A stretch of 64,000 bases of DNA. Source: Pantoea nemavictus. GTDB taxonomy: Bacteria; Pseudomonadota; Gammaproteobacteria; Enterobacterales; Enterobacteriaceae. Below the pieces are notes generated by a model. The model did no database searches, was not told where the DNA came from, and was given only the letters and a program-made list of their open reading frames with translations. Positions 16,707 through 25,778 of this stretch are shown here, piece by piece (position 1 is the stretch's first letter; each line of letters starts with the position of its first letter). Location of the stretch: positions 3,472,001-3,536,000 of the forward strand of contig NZ_JBBGZW010000001.1 in NCBI RefSeq assembly GCF_037479095.1. Direction: 5' to 3'. The translations under genes and the position numbers were made by a program.

Positions 16707-18851
16707 ATGGCCCTGACAGCAGCGATAAAAAGCCAGATTGCGCAATGGTATAAGGCGCTGCAGCAGCAGGTTCCTGACTTTATCCCGCGCGCGCCGCAGC
16801 GCCAGATGATTGCCGAAGTGGCGAAAAGTCTGGCCGGTGACGAAGGGCGCCATCTGGCGATTGAAGCGCCAACCGGCGTAGGAAAAACCCTCTCTTATCT
16901 GATTCCCGGCATTGCGGTGAGCCGCGCCGAGGAAAAACGGCTGGTGATCAGCACCGCCAATGTGGCGTTGCAGGATCAGATCTTCACGAAGGATCTGCCG
17001 CTGCTGAAGAAAATTATCCCCGATCTCACCTTTACCGCGGCCTTTGGCCGAGGACGCTATGTCTGCCCGCGTAACCTTGCGGCGCTGGCGGCCACCGAGG
17101 ATCAGCAGGGCGATTTATTGCTCTATCTCGATGAAGAGGCGGTGAGCGGTTCCAAAGAGGAGCAGAAATTCTGCGCCAAACTGGAGAAACAACTCAGCAG
17201 CTACCGCTGGGATGGTTTGCGCGATCACACCGATGTCACCATCGACGATAGCCTGTGGAAGCGCCTCTCAACCGACAAAGCCAACTGCCTTGGCCATCAC
17301 TGTCGCTGGTATCGCGAATGCCCGTTCTTTGTTGCGCGCCGCGAAATTGAGCAGGCGGATGTGGTGGTGGCGAACCATGCCTTGGTGATGGCGGCGATGG
17401 AGAATGAATCGGTGCTACCGCCGGCAAAAAACCTGATGCTGGTGCTGGATGAAGGTCATCATTTGCCAGAAGTGGCACGCGATGCGCTGGAGATGAGTGC
17501 GGAAATCACGCCGGGCTGGAGCAGTTTGCAGCTCGATCTGTTCGTGCGGCTGGTAGAAACCATCATGGCGCAGTTTCGGCCAAAATCGCCGCCGCCGCTC
17601 ACCAATCCGGAACGCCTCAAAGGCCACTGCGATGAAATGCGCGAGCTGCTGCAAATTCTCTGCGACGCCCTCAATCCGCTGCTGCCGGGCAACAATCAAC
17701 CGGGTGAATTCCGTTTTGTGCTGGGCGAACTGCCAGAAGAGTTGATCAGCCTCTGCGCGCGGCTGTTTAAGCTCAGCGATGCGCTGCGCGGCTTGAGTGA
17801 AGGATTGCTCAACGAGCTCGGCGATCAAACCGGTAAAGCCGACATTATGCGGCTGCATAAAGCCATCATTCAGCTCAATCGCCATTTCGGCTGGTTCGAA
17901 TCGATCAGCAAACTGTGGCGGCTGGCGGCGATGGAGAAAGCCTCGAATGCACCGGTATCGAAATGGATTACGCGTGAAATTCGTGAAGGGCAGGCGCACC
18001 TGCTGTTCCACTGCGCGGGCATTCGCGTTAGCGATCAGCTGGAAAAAATCCTGTGGCGCAAAATCCCACACGTGGTGGTGACCTCCGCGACGCTGCGATC
18101 GCTGAACAGCTTTAACCGATTGCAGGAGATGTCTGGCCTGAGCGAAAAAGCGGGCGATCGTTTTGTGGCGCTGGATTCGCCGTTTAACCATATCGAACAG
18201 GGCAAGCTGGTTATCCCGCAGATGCAGTTTGAGCCGCTGATGGCGCAGGAAGCGGAACACATCGCTGAGATGGCGCGCTTTTTCCGCCAGCAAATTGCCG
18301 AAGAGCAGCACAAAGGCGTGCTGGTGCTGTTCGCCAGCGGGCGTGCGATGCAGCAGTTTGTCAGCCACGTTACCGATCTGCGCCTGTCGATGCTGGTGCA
18401 GGGCGATCAACCGCGTTCGCGGCTGGTGGCGCTGCATCGGGAACGCGTCGAAGCCGGCAAAACCAGTATTTTAGTTGGGCTGCAATCGTTCGCCGAAGGG
18501 CTGGATTTGAAGGGCGATCTGCTGTCGCAGGTACATATCCATAAAATCGCTTTTCCGCCGGTGGACAGTCCGGTAATTTTGACCGAGGGCGAATGGCTGA
18601 AGAGCCTGAAACGTTATCCTTTCGAGGTGCAGAGCTTGCCGAGCGCCTCCTTTACTCTGATTCAGCAGGTAGGACGTTTGATTCGCAGCCACAGCTGCTT
18701 TGGCGAAATCGTGATTTACGATCGCCGCCTGCTCAACAAAGCCTACGGCAGCCGACTGCTGGCCGCATTACCGGTGTTCCCGATTGAGCAACCGCCGATG
18801 CCGGAAGCCAGCGGTGAAAAAGCAAAAAAACGCCGCAGTAAGAAAACCTAA
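16707..18851 (+). CDS. dinG: ATP-dependent DNA helicase DinG
   Basis: 714 residues from the ATG at 16707, matching the MALTAA start of E. coli DinG; an ATG two codons earlier is also in frame. Superfamily 2 XPD-like 5'-3' helicase: Walker A EAPTGVGKT, the DEAH-equivalent DEGH (near residue 248), and motifs V/VI in GLQSFAEGLDLKGD and QQVGRLIRS. The four iron-sulphur cysteines are present (YVCPRN, then NCLGHHC and RECPFF). The C-terminus is a basic tail. It resolves R-loops and replication-transcription conflicts. It is followed by ybiB as in E. coli. Confidence 0.95.
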   Translation: MALTAAIKSQIAQWYKALQQQVPDFIPRAPQRQMIAEVAKSLAGDEGRHLAIEAPTGVGKTLSYLIPGIAVSRAEEKRLVISTANVALQDQIFTKDLPLLKKIIPDLTFTAAFGRGRYVCPRNLAALAATEDQQGDLLLYLDEEAVSGSKEEQKFCAKLEKQLSSYRWDGLRDHTDVTIDDSLWKRLSTDKANCLGHHCRWYRECPFFVARREIEQADVVVANHALVMAAMENESVLPPAKNLMLVLDEGHHLPEVARDALEMSAEITPGWSSLQLDLFVRLVETIMAQFRPKSPPPLTNPERLKGHCDEMRELLQILCDALNPLLPGNNQPGEFRFVLGELPEELISLCARLFKLSDALRGLSEGLLNELGDQTGKADIMRLHKAIIQLNRHFGWFESISKLWRLAAMEKASNAPVSKWITREIREGQAHLLFHCAGIRVSDQLEKILWRKIPHVVVTSATLRSLNSFNRLQEMSGLSEKAGDRFVALDSPFNHIEQGKLVIPQMQFEPLMAQEAEHIAEMARFFRQQIAEEQHKGVLVLFASGRAMQQFVSHVTDLRLSMLVQGDQPRSRLVALHRERVEAGKTSILVGLQSFAEGLDLKGDLLSQVHIHKIAFPPVDSPVILTEGEWLKSLKRYPFEVQSLPSASFTLIQQVGRLIRSHSCFGEIVIYDRRLLNKAYGSRLLAALPVFPIEQPPMPEASGEKAKKRRSKKT

Positions 18852-18903
18852 TTATCAATGTTGGCAGCCGCATGGCGGCGCGCCCTGGAAGCGGGAATGC
18901 CTG

Positions 18904-19872
18904 ATGGAACTGAACAAAATCATTAAAGAGATTGGGCGCGGTAAAAATCACGCGCGCGATATCGATTTCGACACCGCGCAGGCGTTGTACCGCGCGATGC
19001 TGGCGGGTGAAGTGCCGGAGCTGGAGCTGGGTGGCATCCTGATTGCGTTGCGTATCAAAGGCGAAGGCGAAGAGGAGATGCGTGGTTTTTATCACGCCAT
19101 GCAGCAGCAGATGATGCAGCTGCAGGCACCTGCTAACCGCCCGATGCCGATTGTTATCCCCAGCTACAACGGCGCACGACGCCAGGGCAATCTGACGCCG
19201 CTGCTGGCGCTGCTGCTGGTGAAACTCGGCTTCCCGGTGCTGCTGCACGGCGTCAGCGATGATCCGACGCGCATCACCTCCGAAGCGGTGCTGGCGGCGC
19301 TGGACATCGCGCCGGTAACGTCTGCTGAACAGGCGCAGGCGAAGCTGGATAACGGCGAGCTGGCGTTTATCACCATCGACAACCTCTGTGCGCCGATGGC
19401 GAAACAGCTGTCGCTGCGCTGGCGCATGGGCGTGCGCAACAGCGCGCATACGCTGGCGAAGCTGGCCACGCCGTTTGCTGAGCGTGCGGCACTGCGCCTG
19501 GCCAGCGTGTCGCATCCGGAATATGTGCCGCGCGTGGGCAAATTCTTCCAGGATATTGATGCTCCGGCGATTCTGTTGAATGGCACGGAAGGTGAGGTGT
19601 ACGCCAATCCGCAGCGCTGTCCGGCTATCAATTACATGCGCGGCGCGGGTAGCGAAGCGGAAGTGTGGGTTGAGCGCCAGCCGGAAGTGAGCGTGGAACT
19701 GCCGGAAAGCAAAAGCGCAGCGGATACCGCCGCGTGGATCAAGCAGGTGTTAGCCGGTGAACGCGCGGTGCCGCAGGCGCTGCGATTGCAGCTGGCATGC
19801 TGTTTGGTGGCGACCGGTGAATCGGCCAACCTGGCGGATGCGGAAGCGCGTTTGCAATTGGCAGAGATTTAA
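18904..19872 (+). CDS. ybiB: YbiB, TrpD2-like nucleic-acid-binding protein
   Basis: 322 residues from the ATG at 18904; E. coli YbiB is 320. The fold is that of anthranilate phosphoribosyltransferase (helical N-domain with LELGGILIALRIKGE, then the nucleotide-fold domain), but the family binds nucleic acid and does not make tryptophan. It lies 52 bases after dinG. In E. coli the pair is LexA-regulated; the promoter would be upstream of dinG (16653-16706), where I see no clear SOS box. Confidence 0.9.
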   Translation: MELNKIIKEIGRGKNHARDIDFDTAQALYRAMLAGEVPELELGGILIALRIKGEGEEEMRGFYHAMQQQMMQLQAPANRPMPIVIPSYNGARRQGNLTPLLALLLVKLGFPVLLHGVSDDPTRITSEAVLAALDIAPVTSAEQAQAKLDNGELAFITIDNLCAPMAKQLSLRWRMGVRNSAHTLAKLATPFAERAALRLASVSHPEYVPRVGKFFQDIDAPAILLNGTEGEVYANPQRCPAINYMRGAGSEAEVWVERQPEVSVELPESKSAADTAAWIKQVLAGERAVPQALRLQLACCLVATGESANLADAEARLQLAEI

Positions 19873-19920
19873 AGATTAAAGCCATTGAATTAAGCGCCTT
19901 ACTTATAGCATGCACAATCT

Positions 19921-19998
19921 GTAGCGGCGCGATTAATCGCGCTTTTCAATGGCGGTAATGTGCCCATCCAGATAATGCGCAATAAATTGCGCCGCTAC
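19921..19998. repeat. 78-bp paired-hairpin repeat, family B copy 1
   Basis: Begins GTAGCGGCGCGATTAATCGC and ends in the complementary arm TTGCGCCGCTAC. Each arm has an internal A/T-centred palindrome (GCGATTAATCGC; GCGCAATAAATTGCGC). Same length as copies at 32600 and 38803. It lies between ybiB and the convergent amidohydrolase. Confidence 0.9.
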
Positions 19999-20035
19999 GG
20001 TACGCGCAAACATCCGCCATGCATGGCGACCGCGA

Positions 20036-21193
20036 TCAGGCTTTCGCCAGCACGCTCTCCACTAACTGCTGCCAGAAGGTAATGCCGATTGGCAGCAGCT
20101 CATCGTTAAAGTCGTAGTTGGCGTTATGCAGCGGTGCGGAAGGTGTCGCGCCATCGGCACCTAACCAGAAATAGGCGCCGGGACAGGCTTCCAGCATGCA
20201 GGCAAAATCTTCGGATGCCATGGAAGGGTTAACCTGCCAGTTGACCTGCGCTTCACCGAGCAGATCGACACCGACCGCGCGCACCTGTTCTGCCTGCTCG
20301 GCATGGTTGGCGGTGACCGGATAACCGGGATACCAGTGAATCTCGCCGCTGACGCCAAATGGGCGCGGCAAGGTAGTGACAAAATCCTCAATCAGACCGC
20401 GCACGCGATTACGTACGTCGGTCTGCAAACATCGCACCGTGCCGCGTAACACGATCTGCTCAGGAATGACGTTAATCGCTTCGCCGCCGTGAATCTGTGT
20501 CACGCTCACCACGGCGGAGGCCAGCGGCGACAGGCGACGTGAAGGAATGGTTTGCAGCGCCAGAATCAGTTCCGCCGCCACAACCATCGGATCGGCACCG
20601 CTTTCCGGCATCGCCGCATGACAGCTTTTACCGTGCAGGGTAATTTCAAACGAATCGAGTGACGCCATCATCGCGTCCGGATTTACCGCCAGCGTTCCTA
20701 CCGGCATCCCCGGCCAGTTGTGCATGGCGTAAACCGCATCCATCGGGAAGCGCTGGAACAGACCTTCTTCCACCATCTTGCGTGCGCCACCGAGGTTCTC
20801 CTCAGCGGGCTGGAAGATAAAGTGGAGTGTGCCGCTGAAGTTTCGCGTGGCGGCGAGCTGACAGGCTGCGGCCAGCAGAATGGCGGTGTGGCCATCGTGA
20901 CCGCAGGCGTGCATGACGCCGGTTTTCTGTGACTTCCACTGCGGAGTGCCTTTTTCGGTAATCGGCAACGCGTCCATATCGGCACGCAGGCCAATAATCG
21001 GACCGGGACCGTTTTCTAATGTGCCAATGACGCCAGTGCCCGCCAGGCCACGAAACACCTGTAATCCGGCATCAGCCAGAACGTTAGCGACTAGCTCGCT
21101 GGTTTGCTGCTCCTGGTAACCCAGCTCAGGATGTTGATGTAACTGACGACGCCAGTGCAGGGCGTTTTCCAGCAGGACAGCAGGCAGGCTCAT
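20036..21193 (-). CDS. M20D-family amidohydrolase (hippurate/N-acyl-amino-acid hydrolase type)
   Basis: 385 residues. N-terminal RRQLHQHPELGYQE, metal ligands in HACGHDGHT and PAEENLGGA, and a dimerisation domain in the middle (about residues 180-290). This is the HipO/AbgB/ILR1-like branch that cleaves N-acylated amino acids, such as hippurate or auxin conjugates. No signal peptide. It is monocistronic and flanked by repeats on both sides, and it has no counterpart here in E. coli. The exact substrate is not readable from sequence. Confidence 0.85.
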   Translation of the reverse strand: MSLPAVLLENALHWRRQLHQHPELGYQEQQTSELVANVLADAGLQVFRGLAGTGVIGTLENGPGPIIGLRADMDALPITEKGTPQWKSQKTGVMHACGHDGHTAILLAAACQLAATRNFSGTLHFIFQPAEENLGGARKMVEEGLFQRFPMDAVYAMHNWPGMPVGTLAVNPDAMMASLDSFEITLHGKSCHAAMPESGADPMVVAAELILALQTIPSRRLSPLASAVVSVTQIHGGEAINVIPEQIVLRGTVRCLQTDVRNRVRGLIEDFVTTLPRPFGVSGEIHWYPGYPVTANHAEQAEQVRAVGVDLLGEAQVNWQVNPSMASEDFACMLEACPGAYFWLGADGATPSAPLHNANYDFNDELLPIGITFWQQLVESVLAKA

Positions 21194-21324
21194 AAGGTAA
21201 GGCTCTCCATCAGCAGCAGTGGCTGCAAAATAATGTATTTACTGTAGTGGCAAGCGCATGGCGGCGTCTATCGTGGAGCGTAAGAATTTGGCTATAGGGT
21301 ATAGCGGAATGGAATAAAGCATTG

Positions 21325-21431
21325 GCTCGATCGGCCCCTTCTCCCGCGAGCGGGAGAAGGCTGGGATGAGGGGAATGCTGCACAATGTTGAAAGGTGCGC
21401 GCTGTCCCTCACCCTAACCCTCTCCCGCAGG
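21325..21431. repeat. Paired-hairpin repeat, family C copy 1, left part (split by IS481)
   Basis: Contains CTTCTCCCGCGAGCGGGAGAAG and, at the far end, CCCTCACCCTAACCCTCTCCCGCAGG. The second hairpin is cut after CAGG by an IS481 element; it resumes at 22716 as CAGGCGGGAGAGGGG. The intact form is seen at 28417-28591. Confidence 0.85.
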
Positions 21432-22715
21432 TGTTCAGTCCGGGGAGATCGTGAACACTTGTTCGGGGACATGGTAGACACTTACAACTAAGGCATAAGA
21501 ACCCGTTTATGGAGTCGCTTATGCCCTGGGATGCGAGAGATACCATGTCATTACGTACTGAGTTTGTTCTGCTCGCCTCGCAAGACGGGGCGAACATCCG
21601 CGAGCTGTGCCGCCGCTACGGCATTTCTCCCGCCACCGCCTATAAGTGGCTTCGCCGCTGGGCTGAGGAAGGGCCGTCCGGTCTTCAGGACCGCTCACGC
21701 ACGCCCCGTCATTCCCCCGGCAGGTCGCCCGACGACATCACTGACCTGCTGCGTATGGCGCATGAGCTTCATCAGCGCTGGGGAGCACGCAAGATTAAGC
21801 GCTGGCTCGAAGAACGCGGACACCGCATGCCCGCCTTCAGCACCGTCCATAACCTGATGGCCCGCCACGGCCTGCTGCCGGGACTGGCTCCGGGTATCCC
21901 GGTCACGGGGCGCTTTGAACACGCGGCCCCGAACCAGCTCTGGCAGATGGATTTTAAGGGCCACTTTCCCTTTGGCGGCGGCCGCTGCCATCCGCTTACC
22001 CTGCTGGACGACCATTCCCGGTTCTCGCTGTGCCTTGTGCACTGCGCTGACGAACGGCGCGAGACGGTACAGGAGCAGCTGGTCAGCGTCTTTGAGCGCT
22101 ACGGCCTGCCGGACCGGATGACGATGGATAACGGCTCACCGTGGGGCGACACGACCGGGACCTGGACGGCAGTGGAGCTGTGGCTGATGCGGCAGGGTAT
22201 CCGGGTGGGCCACTCCCGGCCTTACCATCCGCAGACGCAGGGCAAGCTGGAGCGCTTTCACCGCAGTCTGAAGGCGGAAGTGTTGCAGGGAAAGTGGTTC
22301 GCGGATAGCGGAGAGCTGCAGCGCGCCTTCGACCACTGGCGGGCAGTCTACAACCTTGAACGCCCGCATGAGGCGCTGGATATGGCGGTGCCGGCGTCGC
22401 GCTATCAGCCATCATCGCGGCAGTACAGCGCCCGCGCAACGTCACCGGAATACGACGAGGGCGTGATGGTCAGGAAGGTGGATATCAGCGGGAAGCTGAG
22501 CGTAAAAGGCGTCAGCCTGAAGGCAGGCAAGGCGTTCAGGGGAGAGCGGGTTGGGCTGAAGGAGGCGCGGGAAGACGGTTACTACGAAGTGTGGTGGTAC
22601 AGCACAAAGGTGGGGGTGATCGACCTGAAGAATAAGTCGATCACCATGGGTAAGAATGTTAAAAAGTGTTCACCATGTCCCTGAACACCCGTTTACCATG
22701 TCCCCGGACCGTACA
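21432..22715 (+). mobile_element. IS481-family insertion sequence with 4-bp target duplication
   Basis: 1284 bp. The terminal inverted repeats start TGTTCAGTCCGGGGA (left) and TGTACGGTCCGGGGA (right end, complement), about 20 of 25 positions alike. CAGG is duplicated at 21428-21431 and 22716-22719. Removing the element plus one CAGG restores the second hairpin of the family C repeat, CCTCTCCCGCAGGCGGGAGAGG-like, which proves the boundaries. Confidence 0.9.
21521..22684 (+). CDS. IS481-family transposase (intact)
   Basis: 387 residues from the ATG at 21521 (GGAG six bases upstream); an ATG four codons earlier is possible. N-terminal helix-turn-helix (GISPATAYKWLRRWAEEG), then an rve integrase core with the DDE residues in WQMDFKGHF, MTMDNGSPWG and GKLERFHR. 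The reading frame is complete and the C-terminal domain is present, so the enzyme is probably active. Confidence 0.92.
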   Translation: MPWDARDTMSLRTEFVLLASQDGANIRELCRRYGISPATAYKWLRRWAEEGPSGLQDRSRTPRHSPGRSPDDITDLLRMAHELHQRWGARKIKRWLEERGHRMPAFSTVHNLMARHGLLPGLAPGIPVTGRFEHAAPNQLWQMDFKGHFPFGGGRCHPLTLLDDHSRFSLCLVHCADERRETVQEQLVSVFERYGLPDRMTMDNGSPWGDTTGTWTAVELWLMRQGIRVGHSRPYHPQTQGKLERFHRSLKAEVLQGKWFADSGELQRAFDHWRAVYNLERPHEALDMAVPASRYQPSSRQYSARATSPEYDEGVMVRKVDISGKLSVKGVSLKAGKAFRGERVGLKEAREDGYYEVWWYSTKVGVIDLKNKSITMGKNVKKCSPCP

Positions 22716-22740
22716 CAGGCGGGAGAGGGGATTGATCGGC
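22716..22740. repeat. Family C repeat copy 1, right remnant
   Basis: CAGGCGGGAGAGGGGATTGATCGGC completes the palindrome interrupted at 21431. Only a few bases of native sequence separate it from the IS256 target site. Confidence 0.8.
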
Positions 22741-22750
22741 GTGCGCGGGT

Positions 22751-24068
22751 GAGCCTGTAATTTAAATTGTGTAATTGCCTGTTTTTGATATGTTCCCGAC
22801 ATCACGGAGACAGGTAATTATTATGGATGAACAAAAACTCAAAGCCCTTGCTGCCGAACTGGCAAAGGGCCTCAAAACGGAAGCTGACCTCAATCAGTTT
22901 TCACGCATGCTTACGAAGCTTACCGTCGAAGCCGCGCTCGGCGCAGAGCTCACTGAGCACCTCGGGCACGAAAAAAACCAGCCCAAAAAAGGCAGTAACG
23001 CCCGCAACGGCTACTCCGCTAAAACGCTGCTCAGCGATGATGGCAAAGTCGAAATCAACACGCCACGCGATCGCGAAGGCACCTTTGAGCCGCTACTTAT
23101 CCGTAAAAACCAGACGCGCATTACCCAGATGGACCGGCAAATCCTCTCGCTCTACGCCAAAGGCATGACCACGCGGGAAATCGTTGCGACATTCAAAGAG
23201 ATGTACGACGCTGACGTGTCGCCCACACTGATATCGAAGGTGACGGATGCGGTTCAGGAGCAGGTCACCGAGTGGCAGAACCGCCCGCTCGACTCGCTGT
23301 ATCCTATTGTTTACCTTGACTGTATCGTAGTGAAAGTCCGTCAGGACGGCAGCGTCATAAACAAATCCGTTTTCCTGGCGCTCGGCATCAATGCCGAAGG
23401 CCACAAGGAACTGCTGGGCATGTGGATAGCGGAAAACGAGGGGGCGAAGTTCTGGCTGAGCGTGCTGACAGAGCTTAAAAATCGTGGTCTGGAAGACATT
23501 CTCATCGCCTGCGTTGATGGCCTGAAAGGCTTCCCGGACGCGATAAACAGCGTGTACCCCCAGACGCGCGTGCAGCTGTGCGTGGTGCATATGATCCGCA
23601 ACAGCCTGAAATACGTCACGTGGAAAGACTACAAAGCCGTCACGCGTGATCTGAAGGCGATTTACCGCGCCCCAACGGAAGAAGGCGGCCTTGCGGCGCT
23701 GGATGCGTTCGCTAAATCCTGGGATGAACGTTATCCGCAAATCAGTAAAAGCTGGCGGGCTCACTGGGTGAACCTGAGCACGTTGTTCGCTTATCCGGAA
23801 GATATCCGCCGTGCGATTTACACGACGAACGCCATCGAATCGTTGAACAGCGTGATCAGACAGGCGATCAAAAAACGGAAGGTGTTCCCGACGGATGAGT
23901 CAGTGCGAAAGGTGATCTGGCTGGCAACGGAAGCGGCGGCGGCGGCGAAATGGACAATGCCGATCATCAACTGGCGGCTGGCGATGAGCCGCTTTATTAT
24001 CGAATACGGTGACCGCCTGAGCGGCCACCTTTAAGGGTGGGCAGTTACACAGAATTATTTACAGGGTC
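22751..24068 (+). mobile_element. IS256-family insertion sequence with 8-bp target duplication
   Basis: 1318 bp. Inverted repeats are GAGCCTGTAA at the left and GACCCTGTAA (complement of the right end), with similarity continuing for about 28 bp (TGTGTAAYTGCC). The target GCGCGGGT is duplicated at 22743-22750 and 24069-24076. It inserted 14 bp past the hutU stop codon, in the gap holding the family C repeat, and did not damage hutU. Confidence 0.92.
22823..24034 (+). CDS. IS256-family (mutator-type) transposase (intact)
   Basis: 403 residues from the ATG at 22823; the longer upstream frame runs into the terminal repeat. The mutator-type DDE core includes VYLDCIVVKV, the CVDGLKGFPDAI motif and the C-terminal IESLNSVIRQAIKKRKVFP block with the glutamate. 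The frame is complete. Its N-terminal region TKLTVEAALGAELTEHLGH is typical of enterobacterial IS256 members. Confidence 0.93.
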   Translation: MDEQKLKALAAELAKGLKTEADLNQFSRMLTKLTVEAALGAELTEHLGHEKNQPKKGSNARNGYSAKTLLSDDGKVEINTPRDREGTFEPLLIRKNQTRITQMDRQILSLYAKGMTTREIVATFKEMYDADVSPTLISKVTDAVQEQVTEWQNRPLDSLYPIVYLDCIVVKVRQDGSVINKSVFLALGINAEGHKELLGMWIAENEGAKFWLSVLTELKNRGLEDILIACVDGLKGFPDAINSVYPQTRVQLCVVHMIRNSLKYVTWKDYKAVTRDLKAIYRAPTEEGGLAALDAFAKSWDERYPQISKSWRAHWVNLSTLFAYPEDIRRAIYTTNAIESLNSVIRQAIKKRKVFPTDESVRKVIWLATEAAAAAKWTMPIINWRLAMSRFIIEYGDRLSGHL

Positions 24069-24082
24069 GCGCGGGTTGGACG

Positions 24083-25768
24083 TTATTTCTGCATCGGCAG
24101 GTTGAGACCGTGCTCCTGCGCGCAGCTTTGCGCTAATTCGTAACCTGCATCCGCGTGACGCATTACGCCAGTGGCCGGATCGTTCCACAGCACGCGGCCC
24201 AAACGCGCATCCGCTTCTTTGCTGCCGTCACAGACAATCACCACGCCGGAGTGCTGAGAGAAGCCCATGCCGACGCCGCCGCCATGATGCAGGCTCACCC
24301 AGGTCGCGCCGCCCGCAGTGTTCAGCAAGGCATTCAGCAGCGGCCAGTCTGAAACCGCATCTGAACCATCTTTCATCGCTTCGGTTTCACGGTTCGGTGA
24401 AGCCACGGAACCGCAGTCCAGGTGATCGCGACCAATCACAATGGGCGCTTTCAGCTCGCCGTTACGCACCATTTCGTTGAACGCCAGCGCCGCTTTGTGA
24501 CGCTCGCCGAGGCCCAGCCAGCAGATACGCGCCGGTAAGCCCTGGAAGGCAATACGCTCCTGCGCCATATCCAGCCAGCGATGCAGATTGTGGTGATCCG
24601 GGAACAGCTCTTTCAGTTTGGCATCGGTCTTGTAGATATCTTCGGCATCGCCCGACAGCGCTACCCAGCGGAACGGGCCTTTGCCTTCACAGAACAGCGG
24701 ACGAATATAGGCGGGCACAAAGCCGGGGAAATCGAAGGCATTCTTCACGCCTTCATCCAGCGCCACCTGACGGATATTGTTACCGTAATCCACGGTCGGC
24801 ACGCCCATATGATGGAAATCGAGCATCGCCTGCACATGTACCGCCATGGAGGCACGCGCGGCTTTCTCCACCGCCTTCGGATTGCTGACGCGCTCAGCTT
24901 CCCAGCGCGCCACATCCCAACCCACCGGCAGATAGCCGTTGATCGGATCGTGCGCCGAGGTCTGATCGGTGACGATATCCGGCTTCATGCCGCCCGCTTT
25001 GGCACGTTTTACTAGCTCTGGCACAATTTCAGCGGCGTTGCCCAGCAGGCCAACAGAAATAGCGCGCTTCTCTTTATTCGCCTGATCGATCAGTTTCAGC
25101 GCGTCGTCGAGCGTGTAGGCTTTATGGTCGACATAGCGGGTGCGGATACGGAAATCGATACGCGACTCCTGGCACTCAATGGCTAACACGCTGGCACCGG
25201 CCAATACGCCCGCCAGCGGTTGTGCGCCGCCCATGCCGCCCAAACCGGCGGTGAGGATCCAGCGACCGCTCAGATCGCTGTCGTAATGCTGGCGACCGGC
25301 TTCGGCGAAGGTCTCAAACGTTCCCTGCACGATGCCCTGCGCACCGATGTAGATCCACGATCCGGCCGTCATCTGGCCGTACATCATCAGGCCTTTTTTA
25401 TCCAGCTCGTGGAAGTGATCCCACGTCGCCCAATGCGGTACCAGGTTGGAGTTGGCCAGCAGCACGCGCGGCGCATCGGCATGGGTACGGAACACGCCCA
25501 CCGGTTTGCCAGACTGGATCAGCAGCGTCTCATCCGGCTGTAACGCACGCAGCGAACGCAGGATCTGCTCGAAGCACTCCCAGTTGCGTGCGGCTTTACC
25601 GATGCCGCCGTACACCACCAGATCTTCCGGGCGTTCCGCCACGTCAGGATCGAGGTTGTTCTGGATCATGCGGTAGGCCGCTTCAATCAACCAGTTGGCG
25701 CAGTGCAATTCATTACCGCGCGGCGCACGGATTTCACGGGCTACAGCCTGAGTCAAAGTTTCGCTCAT
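24083..25768 (-). CDS. hutU: Urocanate hydratase
   Basis: 561 residues from the ATG at 25768 (AAGGA upstream); an ATG one codon earlier is adjacent, and the much longer upstream frame overlaps hutH. NAD-binding glycine loop [15 protein letters not shown] near residue 172-186, and the family block [15 protein letters not shown]. It converts urocanate to imidazolone propionate using tightly bound NAD. It lies 10 bases downstream of hutH in the same operon. The IS256 element sits directly behind the stop codon. Confidence 0.95.
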   Translation of the reverse strand: MSETLTQAVAREIRAPRGNELHCANWLIEAAYRMIQNNLDPDVAERPEDLVVYGGIGKAARNWECFEQILRSLRALQPDETLLIQSGKPVGVFRTHADAPRVLLANSNLVPHWATWDHFHELDKKGLMMYGQMTAGSWIYIGAQGIVQGTFETFAEAGRQHYDSDLSGRWILTAGLGGMGGAQPLAGVLAGASVLAIECQESRIDFRIRTRYVDHKAYTLDDALKLIDQANKEKRAISVGLLGNAAEIVPELVKRAKAGGMKPDIVTDQTSAHDPINGYLPVGWDVARWEAERVSNPKAVEKAARASMAVHVQAMLDFHHMGVPTVDYGNNIRQVALDEGVKNAFDFPGFVPAYIRPLFCEGKGPFRWVALSGDAEDIYKTDAKLKELFPDHHNLHRWLDMAQERIAFQGLPARICWLGLGERHKAALAFNEMVRNGELKAPIVIGRDHLDCGSVASPNRETEAMKDGSDAVSDWPLLNALLNTAGGATWVSLHHGGGVGMGFSQHSGVVIVCDGSKEADARLGRVLWNDPATGVMRHADAGYELAQSCAQEHGLNLPMQK

Positions 25769-25778
25769 CATCGATTCC

